Positions 26,683-35,948 of a DNA stretch of 64,000 nucleotides are shown piece after piece (position 1 is the stretch's first letter; each line of letters opens with the position of its first letter). Source of the DNA: JAQBQB01 sp963757185 (GTDB taxonomy: Bacteria; Gemmatimonadota; Gemmatimonadetes; Gemmatimonadales; Gemmatimonadaceae); contig CAVWQI010000005.1 in assembly GCA_963757185.1 (NCBI GenBank), forward strand, positions 372,001 through 436,000, in the 5' to 3' direction. Made by a program: the position numbers and the translations under genes. The notes below the pieces were generated by a model that saw only the letters and a program-made list of their open reading frames with translations, had not been told where the DNA came from and made no database searches.

Positions 26683-27936
26683 ATGAGGTCGAACACTGTT
26701 CCTGCCGAGCACGGCGGCGCCGCTTGGCGATCATTCGCGTTGGCATCGACGCTCGTCTTCGCCGGGCTGACGGCGTGTACGCGCGGGACGACCTCGACCT
26801 CGGCCGGCGGTGTGATAGACCCCACGCTTGCCGCGCGCGGAAAGACGATTTTCCGTTACGAGACGTTCGGCGACGAGACTTTCTGGACGGACTCGCTGCA
26901 CATGCAGCAAGTGATCCAGAGCAGCGTCGATCCGACGACAGCGCTCTCCGTCGGCCTCAAGGTGGACACGGATTCTTTGCCGCCGGCGGTGGTGCAAGGG
27001 ATCAAGAACGGAACGGTCGATCTCAAGAGCCCGGCGACGACGGTCGCGCTCCTGAAGCTGAACGCGGTAGTCGGCGTCCGCGGCACGGTCGCCACGGTGA
27101 ACGGCCGCGATGAGCTGACGCGCGTCGGCATCACATGCGCGTTCTGTCATTCGACGGTCGACAACTCGTTCGCGCCCGGCATCGGCAAACGCCTCGACGG
27201 ATTTCCGAACCACGATCTCAATCCGGGCGCGATCATCGCGCTATCGCCGGCGCTCAGCGCCGAGCAGAAGGCGGTGTACAACTCGTGGGGCCCCGGGAGG
27301 TACGACGCTCGCTACAACCGCGACGGGAAGAACGGCCCGTCGGTCATTCCACCGGCGTACGGACTGCTCAACGTCCAGAGCATCACGTATACGGGCGACG
27401 GTCGCGAGATCTCGTATTGGAATCGCTACGTCGCGGTGACGCAGATGCACGGACACGGACGCTTCACCGACTCGCGCCTCACTCCGCCCGAGGACGTGCA
27501 GAATCCGCCCGACTCCGTCTCGGCGCTACTCCCCGCGCTTCAGGAGTATCAGCTGAGCTTGTCCAAGCCCGCCGTTCCCGCGGGGTCGTACGACGCCGCG
27601 GCCGCGGCGCGCGGCGAGATCGTATTCCGTGGCGCCGGCAAATGCGCCACGTGTCACGTCGGAGCGACGTTCACGGACGCGCCGGGGAAACTGCATTCGC
27701 CGTCGGAGGTCGTTAGCGAGCCGGAGCCGAACGGCGCCCCGAGCCTGGCATCGCGCAGCGCGACGAAGGAGTACCGAACGACGCCCTTACGCGGACTGTG
27801 GCAGCACCCGCCGTATTTCCACAACGGTGTGGCGCCGACGCTCGAAGCGGTGGTCGAGCTTTACGACTCACGCAAAGGGCTGCACCTCACACCCGAACAG
27901 AAGTCCGATCTCGTTCAGTATTTGAAGACCCTGTAG
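26683..27936 (+). CDS. Di-haem c-type cytochrome, lipoprotein
   Basis: The ATG at 26683 has GAGGA 6-7 bases upstream and gives 417 aa. The N terminus ends in a lipobox GLTAC, so the protein is probably anchored in a membrane facing the periplasm. Two haem-attachment motifs are visible: CAFCH about a third of the way in and CATCH about three quarters of the way. The C-terminal segment (TTPLRGLWQHPPYFHNGVAPTLEAVVELYDSRKGLHLTPEQKSDLVQYLKTL) is like that of cytochrome c peroxidase and related di-haem proteins. Its redox partner is unknown. Confidence 0.88.
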   Translation: MRSNTVPAEHGGAAWRSFALASTLVFAGLTACTRGTTSTSAGGVIDPTLAARGKTIFRYETFGDETFWTDSLHMQQVIQSSVDPTTALSVGLKVDTDSLPPAVVQGIKNGTVDLKSPATTVALLKLNAVVGVRGTVATVNGRDELTRVGITCAFCHSTVDNSFAPGIGKRLDGFPNHDLNPGAIIALSPALSAEQKAVYNSWGPGRYDARYNRDGKNGPSVIPPAYGLLNVQSITYTGDGREISYWNRYVAVTQMHGHGRFTDSRLTPPEDVQNPPDSVSALLPALQEYQLSLSKPAVPAGSYDAAAAARGEIVFRGAGKCATCHVGATFTDAPGKLHSPSEVVSEPEPNGAPSLASRSATKEYRTTPLRGLWQHPPYFHNGVAPTLEAVVELYDSRKGLHLTPEQKSDLVQYLKTL

Positions 27937-27960
27937 CGCCGAGCTCCAATCGACGGCGCC

Positions 27961-28443
27961 TTACCAGCGCTCGAGCTGTCGCCTGTGACGCAGCAGGTGA
28001 CAGATCGCGTGCTCGAGCAGCATCTCGGGGTCGTATCGTGGGCCCCAGCGCACGGGAAACACCAGCGCCCTGATTTCGTCCTCGCTGGAATTGCGCAGGA
28101 GCTCGACGCTAGCCTCGGTGAACATGATCCCCTCGGCGAGCAGGCGCCGCACGTCACGCGGTGAGGAGATCAGCGCCGGATCGACCTGATAGTTCTCGAT
28201 GAAGTCCACGCCGCGCGCCTTGCGGATGTAGTGCGCATAGCGGTGCGCCGCGCCGCAGACGTGCGCGCACATGACGCGCGGCGACTTGGTCGTCGCGGAG
28301 TTCTCGGAACGCTCGCCGTCGAAGCGCGACGCGTCGAACCAGTCGACGACACGGCAGAAGTCTTCGGCGGCCCGCGCGTACTCGTCCATCAGAGCCCCGA
28401 ACATCCCCGGCCGGCCCGGGTGCTGGATGAACGTGGTCGGCAT
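27961..28443 (-). CDS. DinB-like four-helix protein
   Basis: The ATG at 28443 gives 160 aa starting MPTTFIQHPGRPGMFGALMD. Helical segments carry spaced His: MCAHVCGAAHRYAHYI and LLEHAICHLLRHRRQLERW. The last pattern (EHA..H..RHR.Q.E) is the C-terminal metal-binding helix of the DinB/YfiT-like superfamily. Members include thiol-dependent transferases, but none can be assigned here. A very G-rich run lies just upstream. Confidence 0.75.
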   Translation of the reverse strand: MPTTFIQHPGRPGMFGALMDEYARAAEDFCRVVDWFDASRFDGERSENSATTKSPRVMCAHVCGAAHRYAHYIRKARGVDFIENYQVDPALISSPRDVRRLLAEGIMFTEASVELLRNSSEDEIRALVFPVRWGPRYDPEMLLEHAICHLLRHRRQLERW

Positions 28444-28458
28444 ATTCTCGACTCGTGG

Positions 28459-28493
28459 CGGGTGGCGGTGGGGGTGGGGTGGGGTGGGGTGGG
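28459..28493 (+). other. G-rich run with potential G-quadruplex
   Basis: Repeated GGGGT units, with five or more runs of at least three G separated by one to three bases, lie between the starts and stops of two leftward genes. The G-rich strand is the template strand for both. A G-quadruplex is plausible from composition only. Confidence 0.5.
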
Positions 28494-28498
28494 CTGAG

Positions 28499-28873
28499 CT
28501 ACCGCTTTGGTCGCTTCTTCGCGCCGGCGGGCTTCTTCTTCGTCGTCGCCTTGGGCCGCAGCGACGATACATATGTATAACTGATGTCGAAATAGCGCTT
28601 CAACTCGGCCGTTTTCCCCAACAGCGCGTCGGGAACGACGACGTACTCCGGCTGGACGTGTCCGTACTGCTCCGACAGCGTCGTCTTGAAGCGCGCGAGA
28701 AACGACTCCCGCTCGCCGGCCGGAAGACGGAGGGTCAGCCGATTCTCCTTGGTGAACAGGCTGAACATGTTGCCGTTGAGCGACGTGTACGGCATGGTGT
28801 CGCCCTTCCGCTTCACATCCGGATTCGTGGCGAGCAGCTTGTCGTAAAGCGCGAGGGCCTTCTCTCGTTCCAT
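28499..28873 (-). CDS. TfoX/YdhG-like hypothetical protein with a basic tail
   Basis: The ATG at 28873 gives 124 aa. The core (PYTSLNGNMFSLFTKENRLTLRLPAGERESFLARF, EQYGHVQPEYVVVPDALL, YFDISYTYVSSLRPK) resembles small TfoX-N-like or YdhG-like alpha/beta proteins. The C terminus is a Lys/Arg-rich tail, ATTKKKPAGAKKRPKR, which could bind nucleic acid. No biochemical role is assigned. It may share a transcript with the DinB-like gene downstream. Confidence 0.68.
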   Translation of the reverse strand: MEREKALALYDKLLATNPDVKRKGDTMPYTSLNGNMFSLFTKENRLTLRLPAGERESFLARFKTTLSEQYGHVQPEYVVVPDALLGKTAELKRYFDISYTYVSSLRPKATTKKKPAGAKKRPKR

Positions 28874-29243
28874 AATGCGATTCCGCCGGCAAGAGATCGG
28901 TGTCTTCGCCCGCCCGAGCCGCGTCACCCGGCGGCGCGCCGCCAATTTAACGCCGAACGGCTGGCCTCGGCGGGGCGCGCCCCCGCGGAAGCGGCCTCGC
29001 GGCGGCCCGGAACGTGAACCGACAAGCGGGGCAGCACGACGGACGACTCCGGTACCCTGTGAGCTTCTTGCACTCACGCAGCGACGCCAAACCGGTCTCG
29101 TTGATCCAGCTCAACCTTCGCGAGGTGAGTCAGCTCTTCAATTCGATGGACCCCTCGCCCTTCCCCGAGGCTGGCCCGCCAGCGATCCCACGCCGCTCGT
29201 CACGGACGCGATCCACCACCACTACTACCCGTATCGCGCGCAC
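28874..29243. other. 370-base intergenic region
   Basis: No reading frame with coding character, no hairpin plus T-run and no recognised RNA was found. It contains the upstream region of the leftward 124-aa gene and whatever follows the stress-protein gene. Confidence 0.4.
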
Positions 29244-30227
29244 TCAGTCCAGCCTGATCGTCGGGAGCTGCCTCGTGAGATCGGAGTCGTTGATGGTCAC
29301 GCTTGGCGAGCGTGAGTCGACGGGGCGATACAAGAGCACCGGCACGCGACTCGATCGCAGGACCTTGTCCGCCACGCTGCCGAACAACCAACGCGACGCC
29401 CCACGTCCGTGTGTAGACATCGCCACGACGTCGACGTCCCGCGCCGCGACTTGATCGACGATCGCCTGCGCGATTTGCTCGGCGACGACAACCTCGCCGT
29501 CCACTGCGACGCCCGTGTCCTCGTGCAACCGTCGCGCGACCGACGTGAGCTCGGCGTTCGCTTCGTCCGCGAGCTGCTGCGTCGCCGGCTTGTCCGGCAC
29601 GATCGGCATGCTCGTCACGGGCACGGTCGGTTCGTACGCCGTCATCACCGGGATGACCGGCACCACGCGAAGCAAGACGATCGAGGCGTGCGTGGCACGG
29701 GCGAGATTCATCGCCGCCGGGAGGATCCCGATCGCCAGGGCCGATCCATCCAGCGGCACGAGAATCCGATCGACGCTCTGAGCCGCGGTCCGTCTATTCG
29801 ACGTTCCCTCCTCGGGACGGAGCATGAGAACGGGGATCGCCGACCTGCGCATCACGGCGTCCGCCACACTGCCCAGCCACGTGCGGCTGAATCCCGTGCG
29901 GCCGTGAGAGGTCATGACGATGAGGTCGGCGCCGATGTCGCGAGCCCGTTGACCGATCATGTCGCCCGGTGCACCGCGCACGACTGCACACGTTGCCCTG
30001 ACACGCGCACCGGAATCGAGCTCGGCCGCGATCGACTCGAGGTACTTCTGCTCAGCCGAGGAATCACTCTCCCACGGCAAGTCGGCGAAGCCACCAAACG
30101 CGATTGGCTCGTGGGCCAGGACGAGATCAATCGTCGCCCCTGATTCACGAGCGATTGACGCCGCTTGTCCGATCGCTTCCTCGGCCAACGACGAACGGTC
30201 GAGCGGAACGAGCAGTTTGCGAAACAT
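29244..30227 (-). CDS. Tandem universal stress protein (two UspA domains)
   Basis: The ATG at 30227 follows a GGGGGGC ribosome-binding site. The 327-aa protein has two UspA folds, at about 1-145 and 153-310. Each starts with the expected strand (KLLVPLDRSSLAEEAI; RILVPLDGSALAIGIL). Each keeps the ATP-binding pattern at its end (SHGRTGFSRTWLGSVA and STHGRGASRWLFGSVA). ATP-binding two-domain Usp proteins act in stress survival. The alcohol dehydrogenase gene lies 47 bases upstream on the same strand. Confidence 0.92.
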   Translation of the reverse strand: MFRKLLVPLDRSSLAEEAIGQAASIARESGATIDLVLAHEPIAFGGFADLPWESDSSAEQKYLESIAAELDSGARVRATCAVVRGAPGDMIGQRARDIGADLIVMTSHGRTGFSRTWLGSVADAVMRRSAIPVLMLRPEEGTSNRRTAAQSVDRILVPLDGSALAIGILPAAMNLARATHASIVLLRVVPVIPVMTAYEPTVPVTSMPIVPDKPATQQLADEANAELTSVARRLHEDTGVAVDGEVVVAEQIAQAIVDQVAARDVDVVAMSTHGRGASRWLFGSVADKVLRSSRVPVLLYRPVDSRSPSVTINDSDLTRQLPTIRLD

Positions 30228-30274
30228 GAAAGCCCCCCGGCGAGACCAGGAGCAGGGATCACGCCGGGCGCGAG

Positions 30275-31318
30275 CTAGCGAATGGCGAGCACCGTCGCGC
30301 CGCGCACAGACTGTCCCGATCGCATCCTCGCCAGCGCTAGCGGCGCCTCGTCGAGCGGCAGCGTCTCGACCGTCGGGCTCAGCGATAGATCCGCCGCTAC
30401 CTCCAATACTTCGCGCACGTCGCGGCGCGTCACGTTGGCGACGCTCTTGATCTCGCGCTCCATCCAGAGATCGGTCTCGTACCGCAGCCGCAGCAGTTCC
30501 GGCCGATCGGCGTCGCTCTTCCTGATAGCGTTGATCACGAGACGGCCGCCCGGCATCAACTTGGGAAGCGCTTCGACGACCGGCTTCCAGGCAGGTGTCG
30601 TATCGATGATCGCCGCGAGCTGTTGTGGTGGCTTGTCGGTCGTGTCGCCCGCCCAGTCCGCGCCGAGCTGGCGAGCGAATGCGCGCTCTTCGTCGCTTCG
30701 CGCGAATACGTAAATGGGCGAATTCGGGTGGCGGTGGCGAGCCATCGGAAGTACGAGATGCGCCGACGCGCCGAACCCCGTCAGGCCGAGCGGTTCCCCG
30801 TCGTCGACGTTCGCGAGTCGCAGCGATCGCCATCCGATGGCGCCGGCACAGAGCAGCGGCGCGGCGTGCGTGTCGTCCAGCGCCGCGGGAATCGGAATGG
30901 TGAATGCCGCGGGAGCCGACACGTACTCCGCGTATCCACCATCGCCGTCACAGCCGTTCGATTGGAACCGAGGACACAGGTTCTCTCGGCCGGACCTGCA
31001 CCATCGGCATTCGCCGCACGCCCAACGGATCCATGCGATGCCGACACGATCGCCTTCCCTTCGGTCGTCGACGCGCGCCCCGACAGCCTCGATCTCACCG
31101 ACCGCCTGATGCCCGGGAATGACGGGATAGTGCGAAGCGGAGACGCGTCCTTCCGCCACATCCAGGTCGGTTCGGCACACGGCACACGCCGACACGCGTA
31201 TGAGAACGTCGGTCTCACCGATCGTCGGCCGTGCCGCGACGGCTGCCTCGAGCGGAAGGGGATCGTCTGCGTCACGAGCTGGCCGTCGGAGCAAGACTGC
31301 CCTCATCGAACCGCTCAT
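30275..31318 (-). CDS. Zinc-dependent alcohol dehydrogenase
   Basis: The ATG at 31318 gives 347 aa (MSGSMRAVLLRRP); a second ATG lies four codons later. Catalytic zinc ligands are expected in CAVCRTDLD and in the His of IPGHQAVG; this protein has GHQ where many relatives have GHE. The structural zinc site is CGECRWCRSGRENLC. The nucleotide-binding fold has LTGFGASAHLVL instead of the usual GxGGxG, so cofactor preference is uncertain. The start lies 17 bases past the stop of the AI-2E-type gene, so they probably form an operon with the stress protein downstream. Confidence 0.85.
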   Translation of the reverse strand: MSGSMRAVLLRRPARDADDPLPLEAAVAARPTIGETDVLIRVSACAVCRTDLDVAEGRVSASHYPVIPGHQAVGEIEAVGARVDDRREGDRVGIAWIRWACGECRWCRSGRENLCPRFQSNGCDGDGGYAEYVSAPAAFTIPIPAALDDTHAAPLLCAGAIGWRSLRLANVDDGEPLGLTGFGASAHLVLPMARHRHPNSPIYVFARSDEERAFARQLGADWAGDTTDKPPQQLAAIIDTTPAWKPVVEALPKLMPGGRLVINAIRKSDADRPELLRLRYETDLWMEREIKSVANVTRRDVREVLEVAADLSLSPTVETLPLDEAPLALARMRSGQSVRGATVLAIR

Positions 31319-31334
31319 CGCCTCAACCAGGCCG

Positions 31335-32360
31335 CTATTCTGACGCGACGCGAGCGCGCGCGCCGAGACGGGCCTCGTCGTACACGGAGAGCAGCTCCAC
31401 GAAGCACGAAAGCACCAATGGTCCGATGAATGCACCCATCAGACCGAACATCCGGACTCCCGCGAACACGCCGACGAGCGTGACCATGGGATGGATTCCC
31501 GAGACACGCCGGTAGACGACGAGGCGCACGACATTGTCGACGTTCGAGGCGATTCCGGCGCCGAGCAACGCGAGCAGCGCCGCCGCGCCGAAGCGATGCT
31601 TGGCGAGCAGCACGACGATTCCCGGCAGCCAAACGAATCCGCTGCCGAGGATCGGAAGCACCGCCGCGCACGCCGTGACGAATCCCCAGAGCACCGCCGG
31701 ATGCAGGCCGACGAGAGCGAACGCGATGCCGACGATTGTCCCCTGAAGCACGCACGTGAGCATCGTCCCGAGAAGCAAGGCGTCCGTTACCGCCCCGAAA
31801 CGTGCCGCGAGCAGATCGGCGACGTTCTCCGGCACCGAGAGCAAGCGCTTGACGCGCGCCCACAGCGAGGGAGCGTCGAGCAGCAGATAGTACAGACCGA
31901 ACAGCGCCAACACGGCGTTGAGAATCGCCGTCGCCACACCGCCGACGAACGGCACGGCGCGCGCGGAGATCCATTCGACGATGCCAGCCACCAGGCCGCC
32001 GATGTGCTTCGTCAGGTCGGAGCCGCCCATCGGCGTTGAGGCCACCCACCGGCTGACATCCTCGGGAGTCAGTCCGCGCAGCGCGGTGCTCGCTTCGGCC
32101 ACGATCGTCGACACGAGCCATGCGCCAGGAACGAGCACGACGGCCAACGCGCCTATCGCGATCAGGAGCGCCGAGGCCCTTGGAGGAACGAAGCCGACGA
32201 GCCGGTAGTGCAATCGACGCGTAAGCGCAAAAAGGATGAGCGCCCCGACGAGCCCCGACAGAAACGGAGCGACGGCGAAGAGAATGCCGGCGGCCAGGAC
32301 CAGGAGTGGCCAGCGAAGACTTCTCGCGGTCGCGACGTCGTTCGCCGTTTCGTTGCTCAT
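31335..32360 (-). CDS. AI-2E family (PerM/TqsA-like) membrane exporter
   Basis: The ATG at 32360 gives 341 aa, the usual length. About seven membrane helices are visible, with the family's clustering: two near the N terminus, a soluble segment (LTPEDVSRWVAS, DLTKHIGGL) and several helices in the C-terminal half. The conserved C-terminal region has AVLPILGSGFVWLPG, NVDNVVRLVVYRRVSGIHPMVTLVGVFAG and GAFIGPLVLS. Some family members export autoinducer-2 and others are sodium antiporters; the substrate here is not known. Confidence 0.88.
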   Translation of the reverse strand: MSNETANDVATARSLRWPLLVLAAGILFAVAPFLSGLVGALILFALTRRLHYRLVGFVPPRASALLIAIGALAVVLVPGAWLVSTIVAEASTALRGLTPEDVSRWVASTPMGGSDLTKHIGGLVAGIVEWISARAVPFVGGVATAILNAVLALFGLYYLLLDAPSLWARVKRLLSVPENVADLLAARFGAVTDALLLGTMLTCVLQGTIVGIAFALVGLHPAVLWGFVTACAAVLPILGSGFVWLPGIVVLLAKHRFGAAALLALLGAGIASNVDNVVRLVVYRRVSGIHPMVTLVGVFAGVRMFGLMGAFIGPLVLSCFVELLSVYDEARLGARARVASE

Positions 32361-32490
32361 GCGTCGCTCGAGCGGACGGCAGTTTGCATACCCCACGGCA
32401 AGTGATCCGCGTGGCCGGGCCCGCCGTTGCGACGATGCTTCGTCGACCACATTGTCCAGTGACTCGAAACTGCAACCTCCACGAGGCCGC

Positions 32491-32958
32491 ATGCAACGCC
32501 CTTCCCCGTCCCCATTCGTTCGCTCGATCCTCCTCGTCGCGCTCTTCGCACCGACCGCGCTCGCTCAGAAGAAAGTGAAAGAGCCGAAGCCGGGCGCCGT
32601 CGAGCTGGTGCGTCTGGAGAATCAGTGGGCCACCGGTCTCGTGAGGCGGGATCGCGCGCTCTTCGACAAGCTCCTCTCACCGAAGTTCGTCTATACGGAG
32701 AATGACAAGTTGATGCGCCGCGAGGAGGTGCTGAACGACGTCACCAGCGGCGCCGACACCGTCACCGCGGCCCGCAACGAGGGGATGGAAGTCCACGAGT
32801 TCGGCGCCGTCACTGCCGCGGTCACGGGCTGGCTGATCGTCGAGGGGCGCAGCAAGGGCGTGCCATTTGTTCACCGATATCGATTCACGGACACGTGGGT
32901 GAAGCGAAAGGGGGGATGGGAGATCGTCGCCGCGCAGGACTACCTCGCGCCGAAATGA
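32491..32958 (+). CDS. Secreted DUF4440 / SnoaL-like protein
   Basis: The ATG at 32491 has GAGG 5 bases upstream. The 155-aa protein has a signal peptide ending at ALAQ. The rest is an NTF2-like cone fold of the DUF4440 type: VELVRLENQWATGLVRRDRALFDKLLSPKFVYTENDKLMRREEVLNDV, then YRFTDTWVKRKGGWEIVAAQDY. Such proteins are common and mostly without known activity. It is divergent from the exporter. Confidence 0.82.
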   Translation: MQRPSPSPFVRSILLVALFAPTALAQKKVKEPKPGAVELVRLENQWATGLVRRDRALFDKLLSPKFVYTENDKLMRREEVLNDVTSGADTVTAARNEGMEVHEFGAVTAAVTGWLIVEGRSKGVPFVHRYRFTDTWVKRKGGWEIVAAQDYLAPK

Positions 32959-33067
32959 AGTGACGCGGGCCGAACCGCGACCGGACTCGTCGCGCCGCGC
33001 GCCTCATGACAAAAGTCCAATCGTCCGCGCGACGCCGCGCGACGAGGATTCGGCAGGAGAAGACCGC

Positions 33068-34492
33068 GTGGCGAAACGCTTTGTTGACAGCCGACCGGGC
33101 CGGGCACTTCGCGTGGCGCTTTGCGCCGTGCTCCCGCCGGTGGTCGCGTTCGTCGCCGAGTCGATGTTCCTTTCGACAGTGACACGCTGGCTGATGTTCA
33201 ACGGCGCCGTCATCGTCAGCTCGTGGCTCGGCGGACTCGAGGCGGGGATCGCCTCGACGATCCTTTCGGCCGCCCTCGTGTGGTGGTTTCTCGTGCCGCC
33301 GGAGCGCGCGCTCGGCGCCGCCGACCCGAGATACCTGCTCACCGTCACCATTTTCTTGGCGATCGGAACGGCGGTCAGTCTTCTCCACGAGAACCTGCGG
33401 CGCGCGCGGCGCGCACTCGGCGCGACGACGAACGAGCTCGAGGAAGCGCAGCGGCTCGCGCACATAGGCAGTTGGACGTGGGACCTTCGGACCAAGACCG
33501 GTTGGTGGTCGCCCGAGTTGTACCGCATCCATCACCGGGACCCGTCGCTTCCGCTACCAGGTCCGGATGAGCTTCGCCAGTTCTTCACGCCTGAGAGCGC
33601 GGCGGCGATTCGAGCGGCCGTCGACAAGATGATGCAAGACGGGACCCCGTTCGAGCTCGAGCTGGAAGCGGTCTTTCCGGATGGCGCGAGCTGCTGGGTC
33701 GCAACCCACGGCGAAGCTGTGCGGAACAAGTCGGGCAAGTTTGTCGGCTTGCGAGGAACGTCGCAGGACATCACGCGCCTCAAGACGCTCGAGCGGCTGA
33801 AGGAAGAGTGGACGTCGGTCGTCGCGCACGATCTTCGGCAGCCGATCGGCGTCATCACGATGTCCGCCGAGATGCTGCCCGATCTTCACCCCGGTGACCT
33901 CACCGAACCCGAATCAGCAACCGTGCACCACATTCAGTCGGCCGCGCGTTCGTTGAATAGAATGGTGAACGATCTCCTGGACGTGTCGCGTCTCGAGGCG
34001 CACCGCCTGTCGCTCGAGCGCGGCTGGCACGATCCGGCCCAGCTCGTCCGCGAGACGCTCGAGCACCTCCACCATTTGGCCCCGCAGAAGGCGGTCACCG
34101 TGTCCGCCGAAGGCCCCTTGGCGCCCGTGTACGCGGACCGCGATCGCTTCGAGCAGATCCTCGGCAACCTGGTGAGCAACGCGGTGAAGTACGGCGATCC
34201 AAAGAGCGGTATTGACGTTCACGTGGCGCAGATCGGCGACGCCGTGAAGTTCGGTGTCGCGAACCGGGGAAAAGGAATCCCGCAGGAAGAGCTCTCGCGG
34301 ATCTTCACCCGGTTCGGACGAACGGAGGGGACACACGCCAGCGGCGTCTCGGGACTTGGCCTCGGTCTCTACATCGCGCGCGGCTTGGTCGAAGCGCACG
34401 GCGGCCACATGTGGGCCGAGAGCGTCCCGGGGGACACGACGACGTTCAATTTCTCACTTCCCTGCCACGACCGCGCCGAAGCGGCGGCGTGA
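33068..34492 (+). CDS. PAS-domain sensor histidine kinase with DUF4118-like membrane region
   Basis: The GTG at 33068 is chosen because AGGAG lies 8 bases upstream; an earlier GTG at 32960 would add 36 residues of low complexity. The 474-aa protein has three to four membrane helices (LRVALCAVLPPVVAFVAES, WLGGLEAGIASTILSAALVWWFLV, YLLTVTIFLAIGTAVSLL) like the DUF4118/KdpD membrane region. A PAS domain follows (HIGSWTWDLRTKTGWWSPELYRIHHRD). The phospho-acceptor His lies in VVAHDLRQPIG. The ATPase domain has NLVSNAVKYGDPKSG and GLGLGLYIARG. No response regulator gene is adjacent. Confidence 0.9.
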   Translation: MAKRFVDSRPGRALRVALCAVLPPVVAFVAESMFLSTVTRWLMFNGAVIVSSWLGGLEAGIASTILSAALVWWFLVPPERALGAADPRYLLTVTIFLAIGTAVSLLHENLRRARRALGATTNELEEAQRLAHIGSWTWDLRTKTGWWSPELYRIHHRDPSLPLPGPDELRQFFTPESAAAIRAAVDKMMQDGTPFELELEAVFPDGASCWVATHGEAVRNKSGKFVGLRGTSQDITRLKTLERLKEEWTSVVAHDLRQPIGVITMSAEMLPDLHPGDLTEPESATVHHIQSAARSLNRMVNDLLDVSRLEAHRLSLERGWHDPAQLVRETLEHLHHLAPQKAVTVSAEGPLAPVYADRDRFEQILGNLVSNAVKYGDPKSGIDVHVAQIGDAVKFGVANRGKGIPQEELSRIFTRFGRTEGTHASGVSGLGLGLYIARGLVEAHGGHMWAESVPGDTTTFNFSLPCHDRAEAAA

Positions 34493-34580
34493 GTTTCGAG
34501 GTCGTCGCGCTCTCGACGGACACGCCTGCGCGCATGACTTTAGTGAGGTCGCTCAAGGCTTGATCGCGGAGGCCACTCGC

Positions 34581-35132
34581 ATGGCGCTGATCGTGTTTCT
34601 TCGAGGCGTGAACGTCGGCGGTCATCGTACGTTTCGGCCGAGCGCTCTGGCGAACCAGCTCGAGCGTTTTGGCGTGGTGAACGTCGGCGCCGCGGGGACG
34701 TTCGTCGTCCGCAGTCCGGGAGGCCGAACAGCCTTTACGGCGGCCCTGCGCCGCGCGCTGCCGTTCGAAACGCACATCATGATCTGCGACGCGCGCAAGC
34801 TGTTGCGCGCCCATGCCGATCTACCGTTCGGAAGCGGTTCGGCGCGGCGGGACGTCGTTCGCTTCGTGAGCGTGTTATCGAAGGCGAGCGCACTCGGGGC
34901 GACGCTGCCGCTCCAGCTCCCACGAAACGGAAAGTGGTTCGTCAGAATCGTCGGCGCGAATCACCCCTTCATCTTCGGCGAGTATCGCCGGCACATGAAG
35001 ACGATCGGCTACCTCGGCCAGATCGACAAACTCGCCGGTTCGCCGGTGACGACACGCAGTTGGAGCACGATCGAAACGATCGTCCGCATTCTCGGGAGCG
35101 GGCGGCCTGTGCGCGCGGGAACGGCGCCGTGA
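34581..35132 (+). CDS. DUF1697 family protein
   Basis: The ATG at 34581 has GGAGG 8 bases upstream. The 183-aa protein shows the family pattern: LIVFLRGVNVGGHRTFRPSALANQLERFGVVNVGAAGTFVVRS near the start and RSWSTIETIVRIL near the end. DUF1697 proteins are small cytoplasmic alpha/beta proteins of unknown function. It is separated by 89 bases from the kinase gene. Confidence 0.82.
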   Translation: MALIVFLRGVNVGGHRTFRPSALANQLERFGVVNVGAAGTFVVRSPGGRTAFTAALRRALPFETHIMICDARKLLRAHADLPFGSGSARRDVVRFVSVLSKASALGATLPLQLPRNGKWFVRIVGANHPFIFGEYRRHMKTIGYLGQIDKLAGSPVTTRSWSTIETIVRILGSGRPVRAGTAP

Positions 35133-35151
35133 AACCGGCGTCGGCGCCGTT

Positions 35152-35170
35152 CGTATGGGTTACCCATACG
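35152..35170. promoter_or_regulatory. 19-bp near-perfect dyad upstream of the DUF4386 gene
   Basis: CGTATGGGT and ACCCATACG are perfect inverted 9-mers around a single T, ending 28 bases before the DUF4386 ATG. The position and symmetry fit an operator for a dimeric regulator such as a TetR-type protein. The regulator is not known. Confidence 0.65.
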
Positions 35171-35198
35171 GGGCCAAATCAACCACCGACATGCGACG

Positions 35199-35948
35199 AT
35201 GACCGCCGGCGATCCCCACGACAACACCGCCGGATCGATTCAGCGATACGCCCGCACTACCGGCGTCTTGATACTGATTTCGATCGTGTTCGGAGCGTTC
35301 GGTGAGGCGTACGCGCCCTCCAAGCTGATCGTCTCGAGCGACGCCGCCGCGACGGCCCGGAACATCGTGTCATCGCCGCTGCTTTTCCGCGCGGGATTCG
35401 CGGCGTACCTCGTCGAGGCCGTGTGCGACGTGACGTTGGCGCTCCTCTTCTACGTGCTCCTGCGCCCCGTCGACCGCAACCTCGCGCTGCTCTCGGCTTT
35501 TCTCGGCATCGTCGCGACGGTGACGTATGCGTTCGCCGAGTGCTTCTACTTCGCGCCGTCGCTGATCCTGAGTGGGTCGAGCTATCTGGCGCCGTTCACG
35601 CAGGATCAGCTGAACGCCATGGCGCTGCTGTCGATGAAGCTTTTCAACCGCATCGCCGGCATCTTCATCGGCTTCTATGGACTGGCGACGATCATTCGTG
35701 GGTATCTCGTTTACCGTTCCGGCTACCTGCCTCGCGTTCTTGGCGCGCTCTTCGTTCTCGGCGGCACCGGCTTCGTGCTGGACAACGTCGCCGTCGTGCT
35801 GGCGCCGGCGTACGCGACTCCGGTGTTCCTGTTCCTCATGGCCCCCGCCGGCATAGCAATGCTGGTCTGGCTGATCGTGAGGGGCGTGGATGCGGAGCGA
35901 TGGCGCGTGCTCATGTCTCACGCGGCGCGCGGGGAAGCCGCAACGTGA
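35199..35948 (+). CDS. DUF4386 integral membrane protein
   Basis: The 249-aa protein has about six membrane helices. The family pattern is visible: YARTTGVLILISIVFGAFGE, FRAGFAAYLVEAVCDVTLALLFYVLL, FYGLATIIRGYLVYRSGYLPRVLG, and a late VFLFLMAPAGIAMLVWLIVRG. Function is unknown for the family. A perfect 9-bp dyad lies just upstream. The 3' end overlaps the 3' end of a degenerate histidine kinase on the other strand by 38 bases. Confidence 0.82.
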   Translation: MTAGDPHDNTAGSIQRYARTTGVLILISIVFGAFGEAYAPSKLIVSSDAAATARNIVSSPLLFRAGFAAYLVEAVCDVTLALLFYVLLRPVDRNLALLSAFLGIVATVTYAFAECFYFAPSLILSGSSYLAPFTQDQLNAMALLSMKLFNRIAGIFIGFYGLATIIRGYLVYRSGYLPRVLGALFVLGGTGFVLDNVAVVLAPAYATPVFLFLMAPAGIAMLVWLIVRGVDAERWRVLMSHAARGEAAT

